From assembly GCA_900544525.1 (NCBI GenBank), contig UQVN01000024.1, positions 1-20,715 on the forward strand: a stretch of 20,715 bases of DNA. The letters are read 5' to 3'. Below are positions 1-8,014 of this stretch, piece by piece. Source of the DNA: an uncultured Eubacteriales bacterium (GTDB lineage: Bacteria > Bacillota > Clostridia > Lachnospirales > Lachnospiraceae). How positions within the stretch are numbered: the stretch's first letter is position 1; each line of letters opens with the position of its first letter. Both the position numbers and the translations under genes were made by a program. Under the pieces are notes generated by a model. It searched no databases, was not told where the DNA came from, and was given only the letters and a program-made list of their open reading frames with translations.

Positions 1-55
1 TTAGTTCAAGTAATTTTTTTGCGTAGCTATGTAAAAAATGCAGAAATTCCAAAAA

Positions 56-86
56 ATGTATTGCATAAAAATATACATAGGTGTAT
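56..86. promoter_or_regulatory. Candidate ArgR/AhrC operator over the arg promoter
   Basis: Half-sites of the TGTAT/ATACA type cluster over the promoter: ATGTAT (56-61), TGCAT (62-66), ATACAT (73-78) and TGTAT (82-86). They form two dyads, ATGTAT-N11-ATACAT and ATACA-TAGG-TGTAT. ArgR boxes in Firmicutes are AT-rich dyads of roughly this kind, and binding here would block both promoter boxes. The match is only approximate, so the identity of the regulator is inference. Confidence 0.35.
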
Positions 87-89
87 AAT
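61..89 (+). promoter_or_regulatory. Sigma-A promoter of the arginine operon
   Basis: A -35 box TTGCAT (61-66) and a perfect -10 box TATAAT (84-89) are separated by 17 bp. Transcription would start near 96, leaving a leader of about 68 nt before argC. No gene is visible in bases 1-163. Assignment to argC rests on position and orientation. Confidence 0.75.
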
Positions 90-163
90 TATAAGAAAAA
101 TTCAATAAATATACAAATAGAAATTGTTGGGAATAGGAAGAGAGTAAGAAAGGAAGAGGTTTT

Positions 164-1204
164 ATGATAAAAGTAGGTATTATTGGTTCGACTGGATATG
201 CAGGGCAAGAACTTGTTCGGATTTTATTACAACATAAAGAGGCGGAAATTGTATGGTATGGCTCTCGAAGTTATATTGATAAAAAATATGCTTCTATTTT
301 TGGTAATTTATTTGAATTAGTGGAAGCAAGTTGTATGGATGATAATATCGAGCAATTAGCCGATAAGGTGGATGTGATTTTTACAGCGACACCCCAAGGG
401 CTATGCGCTTCTCTTATAAAGGAAGAGATATTATCGAAAGTGAAAATCATTGATTTAAGTGCGGATTTTCGTATCAAAGATGTGGCCACTTATGAAGAAT
501 GGTATGGAATCGAGCATAAAAGCCCTTCTTATATTAAAGAAGCAGTGTATGGGCTTTGTGAAGTGAATCGAGAGAAAATTAAACAGGCCAGATTAATTGC
601 AAATCCAGGTTGTTATCCAACTTGCTCCTTTTTATCCATCTATCCTCTTGTAAAAGAAGGATTGCTTGATACGAATACCATTATTATTGATGCCAAATCT
701 GGAACATCAGGGGCAGGGAGAGGAAGTAAAGTTGATAATCTTTATTGTGAAGTGAATGAAAACATAAAAGCCTATGGAGTGGCAGGTCATCGACATACAC
801 CAGAAATTGAGGAACAGCTCTCTTATGCAGCAGGAAAAACAGTGATGATTAATTTTACACCACATCTTGTTCCGATGAATCGGGGCATTTTGGTAACGGC
901 TTATGCTTCTTTAAAGAAAAAAGTTTCTTATGAAGAAGTAAAGGAAATTTATGATTCTTATTATAAGAAAGAAAAGTTTGTTCGGGTTCTTGAAAAAGAC
1001 TGTTATCCACAGACAAGATGGGTAGAAGGAAGTAACTATGTGGATGTAAATTTTAAAATTGATGAGCGAACAAATCGTATTATTATGATGGGAGCTATGG
1101 ATAATTTAGTAAAAGGAGCAGCAGGGCAAGCAGTACAAAATATGAATTTGTTGTTTGGTCTTTCAGAAGAGGAAGGATTAGAACTTGTTCCAATGTTTCC
1201 ATAA
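164..1204 (+). CDS. argC: N-acetyl-gamma-glutamyl-phosphate reductase
   Basis: ArgC makes N-acetylglutamate 5-semialdehyde by NADPH-dependent reduction of N-acetylglutamyl phosphate, the third step of arginine synthesis in the cytoplasm. The 346-residue protein has the usual family length. It opens with a Rossmann nucleotide loop (GIIGSTGYAG, residues 5-14). The catalytic cysteine is C150 in NPGCYPT (147-153), and the HRHTPEI motif (209-215) supplies the conserved histidine region. The start has a good ribosome binding site (AGGAAGAGG, 151-159). It is the first gene of argC-argJ-argB-argD, behind the promoter at 61-89. Nothing is missing from the catalytic set. Confidence 0.96.
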   Translation: MIKVGIIGSTGYAGQELVRILLQHKEAEIVWYGSRSYIDKKYASIFGNLFELVEASCMDDNIEQLADKVDVIFTATPQGLCASLIKEEILSKVKIIDLSADFRIKDVATYEEWYGIEHKSPSYIKEAVYGLCEVNREKIKQARLIANPGCYPTCSFLSIYPLVKEGLLDTNTIIIDAKSGTSGAGRGSKVDNLYCEVNENIKAYGVAGHRHTPEIEEQLSYAAGKTVMINFTPHLVPMNRGILVTAYASLKKKVSYEEVKEIYDSYYKKEKFVRVLEKDCYPQTRWVEGSNYVDVNFKIDERTNRIIMMGAMDNLVKGAAGQAVQNMNLLFGLSEEEGLELVPMFP

Positions 1205-1248
1205 AAATCCACATAATGAAATAAGGAATGATAAGAAGGAGAATGAAT

Positions 1249-2475
1249 ATGAAAGTAATCGATGGTGGCGTAACTTCAGCAAAAGGATTTCAAGCAGCAG
1301 GACTTCATGCAGGAATTCGTAAGGGAAAATCAAAAAAAGATATGGCATTAATTTATAGTGAAATACCTGCGGTGTTTGCCGGGACATTTACAAGAAATAA
1401 AGTAAAAGCTGCTCCTGTAAAATGGGGAAAACAACTTGTAAAAACACAGCAAAAAGTGCAGGCGATTGTTGTAAATAGCGGTGTTGCTAATGCTTGTACA
1501 GGAGAAGAAGGCATGAAAAATTGTGAGAGTATGGCCAAAATGACCGCAAAGAAACTAGGACTTCAAAAAGAGGAAGTGCTTGTTTGTTCCACAGGTGTTA
1601 TTGGAAACCAACTACCAATGAATATGATTGAGGCGGGAATTGAACTTTTAGTACCTGCGTTAAAAGAGGATAGACAATCAGCGAGTATGGCGGCAGAAGC
1701 TATTATGACGACAGATACTCATAAAAAAGAAATTGCAGTGACATTTGAAATCGATGGAAACGTAGTGACGATGGGTGGTATGTGTAAAGGCTCTGGTATG
1801 ATTCATCCTAATATGGGAACGATGTTAGCTTTTATTACAACTGATATCGCCATTACAAAAGAAATGTTACAAAAAGCGCTGTATGACAATGTACAGGATA
1901 CTTATAATATGGTTTCTGTTGATGGAGACACATCAACCAATGATACTGCTTATATACTAGCCAATGGATTGGCAGGAAATCCTGTGATTGATTGTGAAAA
2001 TGAAGCCTATGAAAAATTTGTAGAAGCCCTTAATTATGTGAACACGTATTTGGCAAAACGGATTGCAGAGGATGGAGAAGGGGCTACAAAGTTATTTGAA
2101 GTAACGGTTATTAATGGGAAGACAAAAGAAGATGCGAAACTTTTAAGTAAATCCGTTGCTTGCTCTAATTTAACAAAGGCAGCTCTTTATGGAAAAGATG
2201 CTAACTGGGGAAGAATCTTTTGTGCTATGGGATATTCAGGAGCGGAATTTGAGCCTGATACAACGGATATTACCATCGAAAGTGAATATGGAAGTCTTTG
2301 TTTGGTAAAAGATGGGATAGCAACGGGATATGATGAAGAGGTTGCAACAAAAATCTTATCCTCTTCCCATGTTATTTGTATCGCGGATGTAAAAGGCGGT
2401 AGGGAAGAAGCTACGGCTTGGGGCTGTGATTTAACCCATGAATATGTGAATATTAACGCAGATTACCGCTCTTAA
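1249..2475 (+). CDS. argJ: Glutamate N-acetyltransferase (ornithine acetyltransferase)
   Basis: ArgJ moves the acetyl group from N-acetylornithine to glutamate, closing the cyclic arginine pathway. Some ArgJ enzymes also use acetyl-CoA and so replace ArgA; no argA is seen here. The protein is made as a precursor that cuts itself before a threonine, which becomes the nucleophile. The motif at residues 186-194 reads HPNMGTMLA, placing the cut between G190 and T191. The STGVIG motif (about 114-119) and the KGSGMIHPN stretch are also typical. I chose the ATG at 1249 (408 residues) because AAGGAG at 1236-1241 lies 7 nt upstream of it. The ATG codons at 1228 and 1243 are upstream of, or too close to, that site. 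Confidence 0.95.
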   Translation: MKVIDGGVTSAKGFQAAGLHAGIRKGKSKKDMALIYSEIPAVFAGTFTRNKVKAAPVKWGKQLVKTQQKVQAIVVNSGVANACTGEEGMKNCESMAKMTAKKLGLQKEEVLVCSTGVIGNQLPMNMIEAGIELLVPALKEDRQSASMAAEAIMTTDTHKKEIAVTFEIDGNVVTMGGMCKGSGMIHPNMGTMLAFITTDIAITKEMLQKALYDNVQDTYNMVSVDGDTSTNDTAYILANGLAGNPVIDCENEAYEKFVEALNYVNTYLAKRIAEDGEGATKLFEVTVINGKTKEDAKLLSKSVACSNLTKAALYGKDANWGRIFCAMGYSGAEFEPDTTDITIESEYGSLCLVKDGIATGYDEEVATKILSSSHVICIADVKGGREEATAWGCDLTHEYVNINADYRS

Positions 2476-2521
2476 TTTTAACAATAAAAATGAATAGGAT
2501 AGGAAGGAAAGAGGAGAAAAA

Positions 2522-3400
2522 ATGCAAGTAGAAAGTGAAGTTATGTTAAAAGCTCATACATTAATCGAAGCGTTACCTTATATTCGTAGATTTAATGGGG
2601 CAAAGATTGTTGTAAAGTATGGAGGGAGTGCCATGCTTGATGAGGATTTAAAATATAATGTGATTAAAGATGTGGCTCTTTTAAAACTGATTGGAATGAA
2701 GCCTATTATTGTTCATGGGGGAGGAAAAGAAATTAGCAAATGGGTGACATTGTTAGGAAAAGAACCTAAGTTTGTCAATGGACTTCGTGTGACCGATGAA
2801 GATACGATAGAAGTGGCAGAAATGGTGCTCAATAAAGTGAATAAAAGCCTTGTGGCAATGATGGAAAAACAAGGAATCAAAGCGGTTGGATTAAGTGGAC
2901 GCGATGGAGGAATGCTTCGTGTAGAAAAGAAATATTCCGATGGAAAAGATATCGGGTTCGTTGGACAGGTAAAAGAGGTGCAAGCAGATTTACTGGAGAA
3001 CTTAATGGAAGATGATTATGTTCCTGTTATCGCACCGATTGGATTAGGAGAAGAATTTGAAGCTTATAATATCAATGCCGATGATGCGGCGTGTGCCATT
3101 GCAAAAGGGATTCATGCAGAAAAATTAGTGTTTTTAACGGATATTGAAGGTGTTTATGTGGATCCAAAGGATAAAGAAACGTTGATTTCAGAGATGGACT
3201 TACCAACAGCAAAAAAATTTATTGAAAATGGAGTTGTCGGTGGTGGGATGATTCCGAAACTTACCAATTGTATTGAAGCGGTAGAAAGTGGAGTAGGAAG
3301 AGTGCATATTTTAGATGGGCGTCAAAAACATTGTCTTTTACTTGAGTTTTTCACTGAGAAGGGAATTGGAACGGCAATTGTAAAAGAGCCTTTATTTTAA
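2522..3400 (+). CDS. argB: Acetylglutamate kinase, arginine-sensitive type
   Basis: ArgB phosphorylates N-acetylglutamate, the committed step of the pathway. The 292-residue amino-acid-kinase fold shows the phosphate loop KYGGSAM (32-38), the HGGGKEI substrate loop (65-71), GLRVTDEDT (87-95), NADDAACAIA (185-194) and GGGMIPKL (240-247). About 30 residues precede the first phosphate loop, including a predicted helix that ends in ALPYIRRF. Enzymes with this extension (Thermotoga, Pseudomonas) form hexamers inhibited by arginine, whereas E. coli ArgB lacks it. Feedback inhibition here is therefore inferred. This fits the cyclic route, in which ArgB is the logical control point. The start has AGGAGA just upstream. 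Confidence 0.96.
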   Translation: MQVESEVMLKAHTLIEALPYIRRFNGAKIVVKYGGSAMLDEDLKYNVIKDVALLKLIGMKPIIVHGGGKEISKWVTLLGKEPKFVNGLRVTDEDTIEVAEMVLNKVNKSLVAMMEKQGIKAVGLSGRDGGMLRVEKKYSDGKDIGFVGQVKEVQADLLENLMEDDYVPVIAPIGLGEEFEAYNINADDAACAIAKGIHAEKLVFLTDIEGVYVDPKDKETLISEMDLPTAKKFIENGVVGGGMIPKLTNCIEAVESGVGRVHILDGRQKHCLLLEFFTEKGIGTAIVKEPLF

Positions 3401-3430
3401 ATAAGTTATGAGAGAGGAAGGAATGGGAAC

Positions 3431-4609
3431 ATGAATTATCAAGAACAAGCAGAGAAAGTAATCATGAAGACATATAATCGTTTTCCCGTAGTGCTTGAAA
3501 AAGGAGAGGGCGTTTATTTATATGATACCGATGGAAAGGGGTATTTAGATTTTGGATCAGGAATTGCAGTTTTTGCGTTAGGGTACCATAATGAGGCGTA
3601 TAATCAAGCGTTAAAAGATCAGATCGATAAGCTCATTCATACATCCAATTTATATTATAATGTTCCAGCAATTGAAGCAGCTACAAAGATCGTAGAGTCA
3701 ACGGGGCTTGACAAAGTGTTCTTTACAAACAGTGGAACGGAAGCCATTGAAGGAGCAATAAAATTAGCTAGAAAATATGCTTATTTAAAAGATTCCACAA
3801 AAGAATACGAAATTATCGCTATGGATCATGGATTTCATGGAAGAAGCCAAGGAGCTTTATCGGTGACTGGTACAAAAAAATATCGAGAAGGAATGATTCC
3901 AAAGGGAATTAGTGCAGTTTTTGCAACGTTTAATGATCTAGAGGATGTTAAGAGTAAAATAACGGATCGCACTTGTGCAATTATTACAGAAGTAGTGCAA
4001 GGAGAGGGAGGCATTTATCCTGCCAACAAAGAGTTTTTAAAAGGGCTTAGAAACCTTTGTGATGAAAAGGATATTCTTTTAATCTTTGATGAAATTCAAT
4101 GTGGAATGGGGCGCTGTGGCGCTATGTATGCCCATGAACTTTATGGTGTAAAACCAGATATTATGACTCTTGCAAAGGCGTTAGGATGTGGAGTTCCCGT
4201 AGGAGCGTTTGTAGCGAGTAAAAAGTGCAGTTCTACTTTAGTGGCGGGGGATCATGGGACGACTTATGGAGGAAATCCACTGGCTACCGCTGCTGTAAGC
4301 AAAGTATATGATTTATTTGAAGAACAAAAGATAATAGAACATGTGCGAGAAATTGGAGAATATCTTGGAGAAAAGCTAGACACATTGACACAAAAATATG
4401 ATATGATAAAAGAACATAGAGGGATTGGTTTGATGCACGGTCTTGAATTAAAACCAGAAGTCTCTGTTTTAGAAGTGATTAAGAAAGCACTCAAACAGGG
4501 GTTGATTCTTTTATCGGCAGGTAATAATACAATTCGTTTAGTGCCACCACTGATTATAGAAAAACACCATGTAGATGAGATGCTTTCCATTTTGGAAAGG
4601 TGTTTATAG
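3431..4609 (+). CDS. argD: Acetylornithine aminotransferase
   Basis: ArgD is a PLP enzyme that transfers an amino group from glutamate to N-acetylglutamate semialdehyde, giving N-acetylornithine. The 392-residue class-III aminotransferase has TNSGTEAIEGAIKLAR (99-114), the HGFHGR stretch (133-138), DEIQCGMGR (220-228) carrying the aspartate that contacts the PLP ring nitrogen, and K249 in LAKALGCGVPVGAF as the Schiff-base lysine. The HGTTYGGNPLA motif follows. It is the fourth arg gene and lies 30 nt after argB. The next gene begins 3 nt after its stop, so the two are probably cotranscribed and translationally coupled. A related omega-amino-acid aminotransferase is possible by sequence but unlikely in this operon. 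Confidence 0.94.
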   Translation: MNYQEQAEKVIMKTYNRFPVVLEKGEGVYLYDTDGKGYLDFGSGIAVFALGYHNEAYNQALKDQIDKLIHTSNLYYNVPAIEAATKIVESTGLDKVFFTNSGTEAIEGAIKLARKYAYLKDSTKEYEIIAMDHGFHGRSQGALSVTGTKKYREGMIPKGISAVFATFNDLEDVKSKITDRTCAIITEVVQGEGGIYPANKEFLKGLRNLCDEKDILLIFDEIQCGMGRCGAMYAHELYGVKPDIMTLAKALGCGVPVGAFVASKKCSSTLVAGDHGTTYGGNPLATAAVSKVYDLFEEQKIIEHVREIGEYLGEKLDTLTQKYDMIKEHRGIGLMHGLELKPEVSVLEVIKKALKQGLILLSAGNNTIRLVPPLIIEKHHVDEMLSILERCL

Positions 4610-4612
4610 GAA

Positions 4613-5872
4613 ATGAAACGAAGTTTTAGGAAGGTATTTTATAGAGGAATTATTGCGTTAGTTTCTATTTTTTTATTATCTGGATGCAATAAGGCGGACA
4701 ATAAGAAAGAGTCTAGGAATCGTATGAGTTATGAAAGACTAAAAAAAGATTTCCCTGTGGAAAAAAACGCAAAATTAACTGTTTGGTATCAAAAGGAAGA
4801 GGAAGAGCAATTTTTATTAGAAGCAGCGGAAGCTTTTGAAGAAAAATATTCGATTGAAGTGGAAAGCCATTATGTAAAGAAAACGGATTATTTAAAGGAG
4901 ATTGCGCTAAAGAGTAAGAGTAATGAAGCGCCAGATCTTTATTTTATTTCCAATGCCCAATTACAGCAAGCAAAACAGTATGGAATTGCAAAACCGGTGG
5001 AATTTTTTCCACAGCAGTTTTGGGAAGAAAATTATCCTAAGACAGCGATAAAGGCAGGAAGTTTACAAGATGGTATCTATGGATATCCGCTTTATTTTGA
5101 TACGTATTTTTTACTTTATTATTCAGAGGATGTGCGATATGCACCAACTACCTTTGATGAAATGATTGAATATGGGGAACAGCTTTCGGATAAAAAGGAT
5201 AATACCAATTTATTCAAATGGGATTTAACAGATCCTTATACAAATTTTATGTTTTTAGGGGATTCTATGGAACTGTTTGGGGATACAGGAGATGACACAT
5301 CTTTGTTTAAAATTAATAATTATCAGACGATAGAAGCTATGAAATATTTTCAAGAGCTCAACAATTTGCCGATTGGTACGATGCAAACGGTAGATTATGA
5401 AACGGTTTTAAGTTCGATTGAACATAATGAGGCAGTATTTGCTATTTGTGAAATGGATGCCATCAATCGAATTCCCAAAAATAGCTCTTATAAAGTGGCA
5501 TTACTTCCTGAGTTAACCGATGAGATTGAAAGCAACAGTTTGTCTATTACAGAATTAGCCGTTGTCAATGAACAGTCAAAACAACAAAAAGCGGCAGAAC
5601 TTTTTGCTAGTTATTTATCCTATGAATTTGCCAATCAACAATACGATACGATTGGACGGTTATCGGCCAAAAAGGGAATTTTTTATGAAGATGAACGATT
5701 GCAGATGATTTATCGTCAGTATGAAAAAAGTATGCCAATTCCAAAAGGAAAGGTTATGGAATATTTTTGGAATTATATGAGAATTGCCAATGAAAATATA
5801 TGGAATGGTGCTACCGTATCGAGGCAGATGGATGAGGTACAAAAGAAAATGGAGCACCTTCTTTCTTCATAA
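4613..5872 (+). CDS. Orphan extracellular solute-binding lipoprotein (family 1, sugar-type)
   Basis: This is a 419-residue predicted lipoprotein. The signal peptide has a basic N-terminus and a hydrophobic core, and ends in the lipobox LLSGC with C25 as the lipidated residue. From about residue 53 the sequence resembles family-1 ABC binding proteins of the MalE type: KLTVWYQ, an AAEAFEEKY helix, an EAPDLYFIS strand and a late helical region. It would sit on the outer face of the membrane and bind a ligand, probably a sugar or oligosaccharide; the ligand cannot be read from sequence. It begins 3 nt after argD, with its ribosome binding site inside the argD 3' end. No permease or ATPase gene is in the window, so its transport partner is unknown. 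Confidence 0.85.
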   Translation: MKRSFRKVFYRGIIALVSIFLLSGCNKADNKKESRNRMSYERLKKDFPVEKNAKLTVWYQKEEEEQFLLEAAEAFEEKYSIEVESHYVKKTDYLKEIALKSKSNEAPDLYFISNAQLQQAKQYGIAKPVEFFPQQFWEENYPKTAIKAGSLQDGIYGYPLYFDTYFLLYYSEDVRYAPTTFDEMIEYGEQLSDKKDNTNLFKWDLTDPYTNFMFLGDSMELFGDTGDDTSLFKINNYQTIEAMKYFQELNNLPIGTMQTVDYETVLSSIEHNEAVFAICEMDAINRIPKNSSYKVALLPELTDEIESNSLSITELAVVNEQSKQQKAAELFASYLSYEFANQQYDTIGRLSAKKGIFYEDERLQMIYRQYEKSMPIPKGKVMEYFWNYMRIANENIWNGATVSRQMDEVQKKMEHLLSS

Positions 5873-5971
5873 GCTGGTGATATGTCAAGATACCTATTAG
5901 AGTAGGGGATAAGAGTCATAAGCTTTAAACAATGTGCATGTTATGTGTGGACATAGAAAACGAAGATATAG

Positions 5972-6013
5972 AAAACGATGAGAAATGGGTAACGAATGTT
6001 TCTCATCGTTTTT
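5972..6013 (+). terminator. Intrinsic terminator of the arg operon
   Basis: AAAACGATGAGAAA (5972-5985) and TTTCTCATCGTTTT (5999-6012) form a perfect 14-bp stem with a 13-nt loop, ending in a TTTTT run. It lies about 100 nt after the solute-binding gene. The 11-base sequence ATAGAAAACGA occurs at 5953-5963 and again at 5968-5978, so the left arm begins inside a direct repeat. Bases 5873-5971 hold nothing else recognisable. Confidence 0.85.
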
Positions 6014-6100
6014 ATGTATAAAAAGGGATTGTTTGGAAAGCCTAAGAAAGAAATCAGTTTTGAGAAAAGTTCAAAACAAAAAAATAAAGGAGGCTATGAA

Positions 6101-6541
6101 ATGATCGGATTTTTAATTGCACTCATATCTGGTGCGCTTATGTCGGTTCAAGGTGTCTTTAACACAGGTGTTACAAAACAAAGTGGTGTTTGGGTTACAA
6201 ACAGTTTTGTACAATTAACAGGTTTTCTTGTCTGTATGGTTATTTGGTTCTTTACAGAAAGAAAAGAACATAATTTATTAAAGATAATAAAAGTAGAGCC
6301 AAAATATTTACTTTTAGGCGGTGTGATAGGTGCTATGATCACATGGACGGTTATTATGGCAATGCAAAAATTAGGACCAGCAAAAGCGGTATTAGTTATT
6401 GTCATTGCGCAGATTTTTGTGGCTTATCTCATTGAGCTTTTTGGACTGTTTGGTGCGGAGAAAACGCCGTTTTATTGGACAAAATTACTAGGTGTGTTAG
6501 TCGCAGTGTCAGGTATTGCACTTTTTCAGTGGAAATCGTAA
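6101..6541 (+). CDS. DMT-family small membrane protein, YdcZ-like
   Basis: A 146-residue integral membrane protein with about five hydrophobic segments (residues 2-20, 32-52, 69-88, 95-117, 127-143). The early SGALMSVQGVFNTGV stretch and overall length match the YdcZ/DUF606 branch of the drug/metabolite transporter superfamily, whose members are thought to act as exporters, often as dimers or pairs. The substrate is unknown. The open frame runs upstream to an ATG at 5996, but that start lies in the loop of the terminator. A strong site, AAAGGAGG (6086-6093), sits 7 nt before the ATG at 6101, so that start is preferred. No convincing promoter was seen between the terminator and the gene. Confidence 0.85.
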   Translation: MIGFLIALISGALMSVQGVFNTGVTKQSGVWVTNSFVQLTGFLVCMVIWFFTERKEHNLLKIIKVEPKYLLLGGVIGAMITWTVIMAMQKLGPAKAVLVIVIAQIFVAYLIELFGLFGAEKTPFYWTKLLGVLVAVSGIALFQWKS

Positions 6542-6562
6542 GTAATTAGTAAGATTTATCAG

Positions 6563-6591
6563 TTGAAAAGGAGAGAAAGATTCGGTACAAT
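6563..6591 (+). promoter_or_regulatory. Sigma-A promoter of the comEA-comEC operon
   Basis: TTGAAA (6563-6568) and TACAAT (6586-6591) are spaced by exactly 17 bp. Transcription would begin near 6598, giving a leader of about 82 nt before comEA. No other good promoter was seen up to comEC, so all five genes may depend on it. A weaker alternative with TATACA at 6654-6659 has poor spacing. Confidence 0.6.
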
Positions 6592-6654
6592 AAAGATAAC
6601 GCCATAAATGACAGGGATAATAATCCATCTACTTGTCGTAATCTGAGATCTATT

Positions 6655-6681
6655 ATACAATGAAAGGAGTTATCATTGTAT
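6655..6681 (+). promoter_or_regulatory. Hairpin presenting the comEA ribosome binding site in its loop
   Basis: ATACAATGA (6655-6663) pairs perfectly with TCATTGTAT (6673-6681). The 9-nt loop (6664-6672) contains the ribosome binding site AAGGAG, and the 3' arm includes the first two bases of the comEA ATG (6680-6682). Folding would leave the ribosome site exposed but bury the start codon. The stem is AU-rich with two G-C pairs, so it should be only moderately stable and could respond to temperature or a ligand. Any regulatory role is inference. Confidence 0.6.
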
Positions 6682-7285
6682 GAAGAAAGGCGTATTCCTT
6701 TATTTATTTTTTGTCCTGACAGCTGTAAGTCTTACAGCCTGTAGTGATTCCCAGAGTGAAACTGAGATTCTGCTCAAAGAGCAAACAGAGCAAGTGGAGC
6801 AGACAACAGACTTTTCTGAGACAGAAGTGTCAGGAAAGATAACCAACCAATGTACAATTTATGTCTATATATGTGGAGAAGTGAAGTATCCTGATGTCTA
6901 TGAACTTTTAGAAGGAAGCAGAGTGAAAGATGCTGTACAAAAAGCTGGCGGATTCAATCATGATGCAGATGAAAAAAGAGTGAATTTAGCAAGACAGCTT
7001 TCCGATGGAGAGCAAATCATTATTCCAAAGAAGGGTGAAGACCTCAGTGAAAATCAAGAGTTTCCTAATGAAAGTGATAATGAGAGACAACAAAAAATAA
7101 ACATAAATACAGCGACAAAGGAACAACTGATGTCTCTTTCAGGAATTGGAGAAGCAAAGGCAGAAGCCATTATTGCTTATCGGGAAGAACATGGAGAGTT
7201 TCGTTCTATTGATGAATTGAAAGAAATAAGGGGAATTAAAGATGGAGTCTTTCAAAAAGTGAAAGATTTGATAACAATACACTGA
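6680..7285 (+). CDS. comEA: ComEA-like DNA-binding protein, predicted lipoprotein
   Basis: ComEA binds double-stranded DNA outside the membrane and passes it to the ComEC channel during transformation. The 201-residue protein has three parts. First is a signal peptide with lipobox SLTAC, so C21 is probably lipidated. Next is an SLBB (beta-grasp) domain at about 58-117 (IYVYICGEVKYPDVY ... EQIIIPKK). Last is a C-terminal helix-hairpin-helix DNA-binding domain at 140-201, with KININTATKEQL and the hairpins LSGIGEAKA and IRGIKDGVF. An acidic linker joins the two domains. B. subtilis ComEA is held by a transmembrane helix, so lipid anchoring would be a variant. The gene heads the operon that ends in comEC. 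Confidence 0.9.
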   Translation: MKKGVFLYLFFVLTAVSLTACSDSQSETEILLKEQTEQVEQTTDFSETEVSGKITNQCTIYVYICGEVKYPDVYELLEGSRVKDAVQKAGGFNHDADEKRVNLARQLSDGEQIIIPKKGEDLSENQEFPNESDNERQQKININTATKEQLMSLSGIGEAKAEAIIAYREEHGEFRSIDELKEIRGIKDGVFQKVKDLITIH

Positions 7286-7299
7286 GGTGAATAGAAAAA

Positions 7300-7995
7300 A
7301 TGGGAAGAAAAGTATTAGTAGTAGATGATGAAAAGCTGATTGTAAAAGGTATTAAATTCAGCTTAGAACAAGATGATATGCAAGTAGATTGCGCCTATGA
7401 TGGCGAAGAAGCACTTAATATGGCAAGAAATAATAGTTATGATATTATTCTGCTAGATGTGATGCTTCCGAAGTTAACAGGATTTGAAGTGTGCCAACAG
7501 ATCCGAGAATTTTCAGATGTTCCAATCATTATGCTAACAGCAAAAGGTGATGATATGGATAAAATTCTCGGATTAGAATATGGCGCAGATGATTATATTA
7601 CAAAACCATTCAATATATTAGAAGTAAAGGCGAGAATTAAAGTTATTTTAAGAAGAAGTAGCAAGCAAGTGAGTGAAAAACAACAGCAAAGAGTGATTAC
7701 TTCTGGTGGACTTAAAATCGACTGCGAAAGCCGTCGTGTTCATATTGATGGAAAGGAAGTCAATTTGACAGCAAAAGAATTTGATCTTGTGGAATTGTTA
7801 ATTACAAATCCAGAGAAAGTATACAGCAGGGAGAAATTATTGAATACCGTTTGGGGATATGATTATCCTGGAGACGTGAGAACGGTTGATGTTCATATTC
7901 GTAGACTTCGTGAAAAAATTGAAAGCAATCCAGGAGATCCGAAGTACATACATACGAAATGGGGTGTAGGATATTATTTCCAGTCTCAAAATTAA
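7300..7995 (+). CDS. OmpR/PhoB-family response regulator
   Basis: A 231-residue DNA-binding response regulator. The receiver domain has acidic residues D9 and D10, phosphoacceptor D53 in LLDVMLPK, T80 and K102 (YITKPF), all the expected positions. A winged-helix domain fills about 132-229, with LTAKEFDLVELL and the recognition region TVDVHIRRLREKIE, which recalls the WalR/PhoP group. It lies 14 nt after comEA, with GAGGTGA (7284-7290) overlapping the comEA stop, and is followed by its cognate kinase. The target genes are not visible. A role in envelope or DNA-uptake control is inferred only from context. Confidence 0.93.
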   Translation: MGRKVLVVDDEKLIVKGIKFSLEQDDMQVDCAYDGEEALNMARNNSYDIILLDVMLPKLTGFEVCQQIREFSDVPIIMLTAKGDDMDKILGLEYGADDYITKPFNILEVKARIKVILRRSSKQVSEKQQQRVITSGGLKIDCESRRVHIDGKEVNLTAKEFDLVELLITNPEKVYSREKLLNTVWGYDYPGDVRTVDVHIRRLREKIESNPGDPKYIHTKWGVGYYFQSQN

Positions 7996-8014
7996 GCTAA
8001 ATGGCTTAAAAAGT

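Noticed and set aside
5996..6100. N-terminal extension of the YdcZ-like gene from an ATG at 5996
   Set aside because: That start lies in the loop of the arg terminator and its first codons form the terminator's right arm; a strong ribosome site instead serves the ATG at 6101, which gives the usual family length.
6633..6659. Second comEA promoter TTGTCG with TATACA
   Set aside because: The spacer is only 15 bp with a poor -35 box, and the sequence is better explained as the arm of the comEA hairpin.
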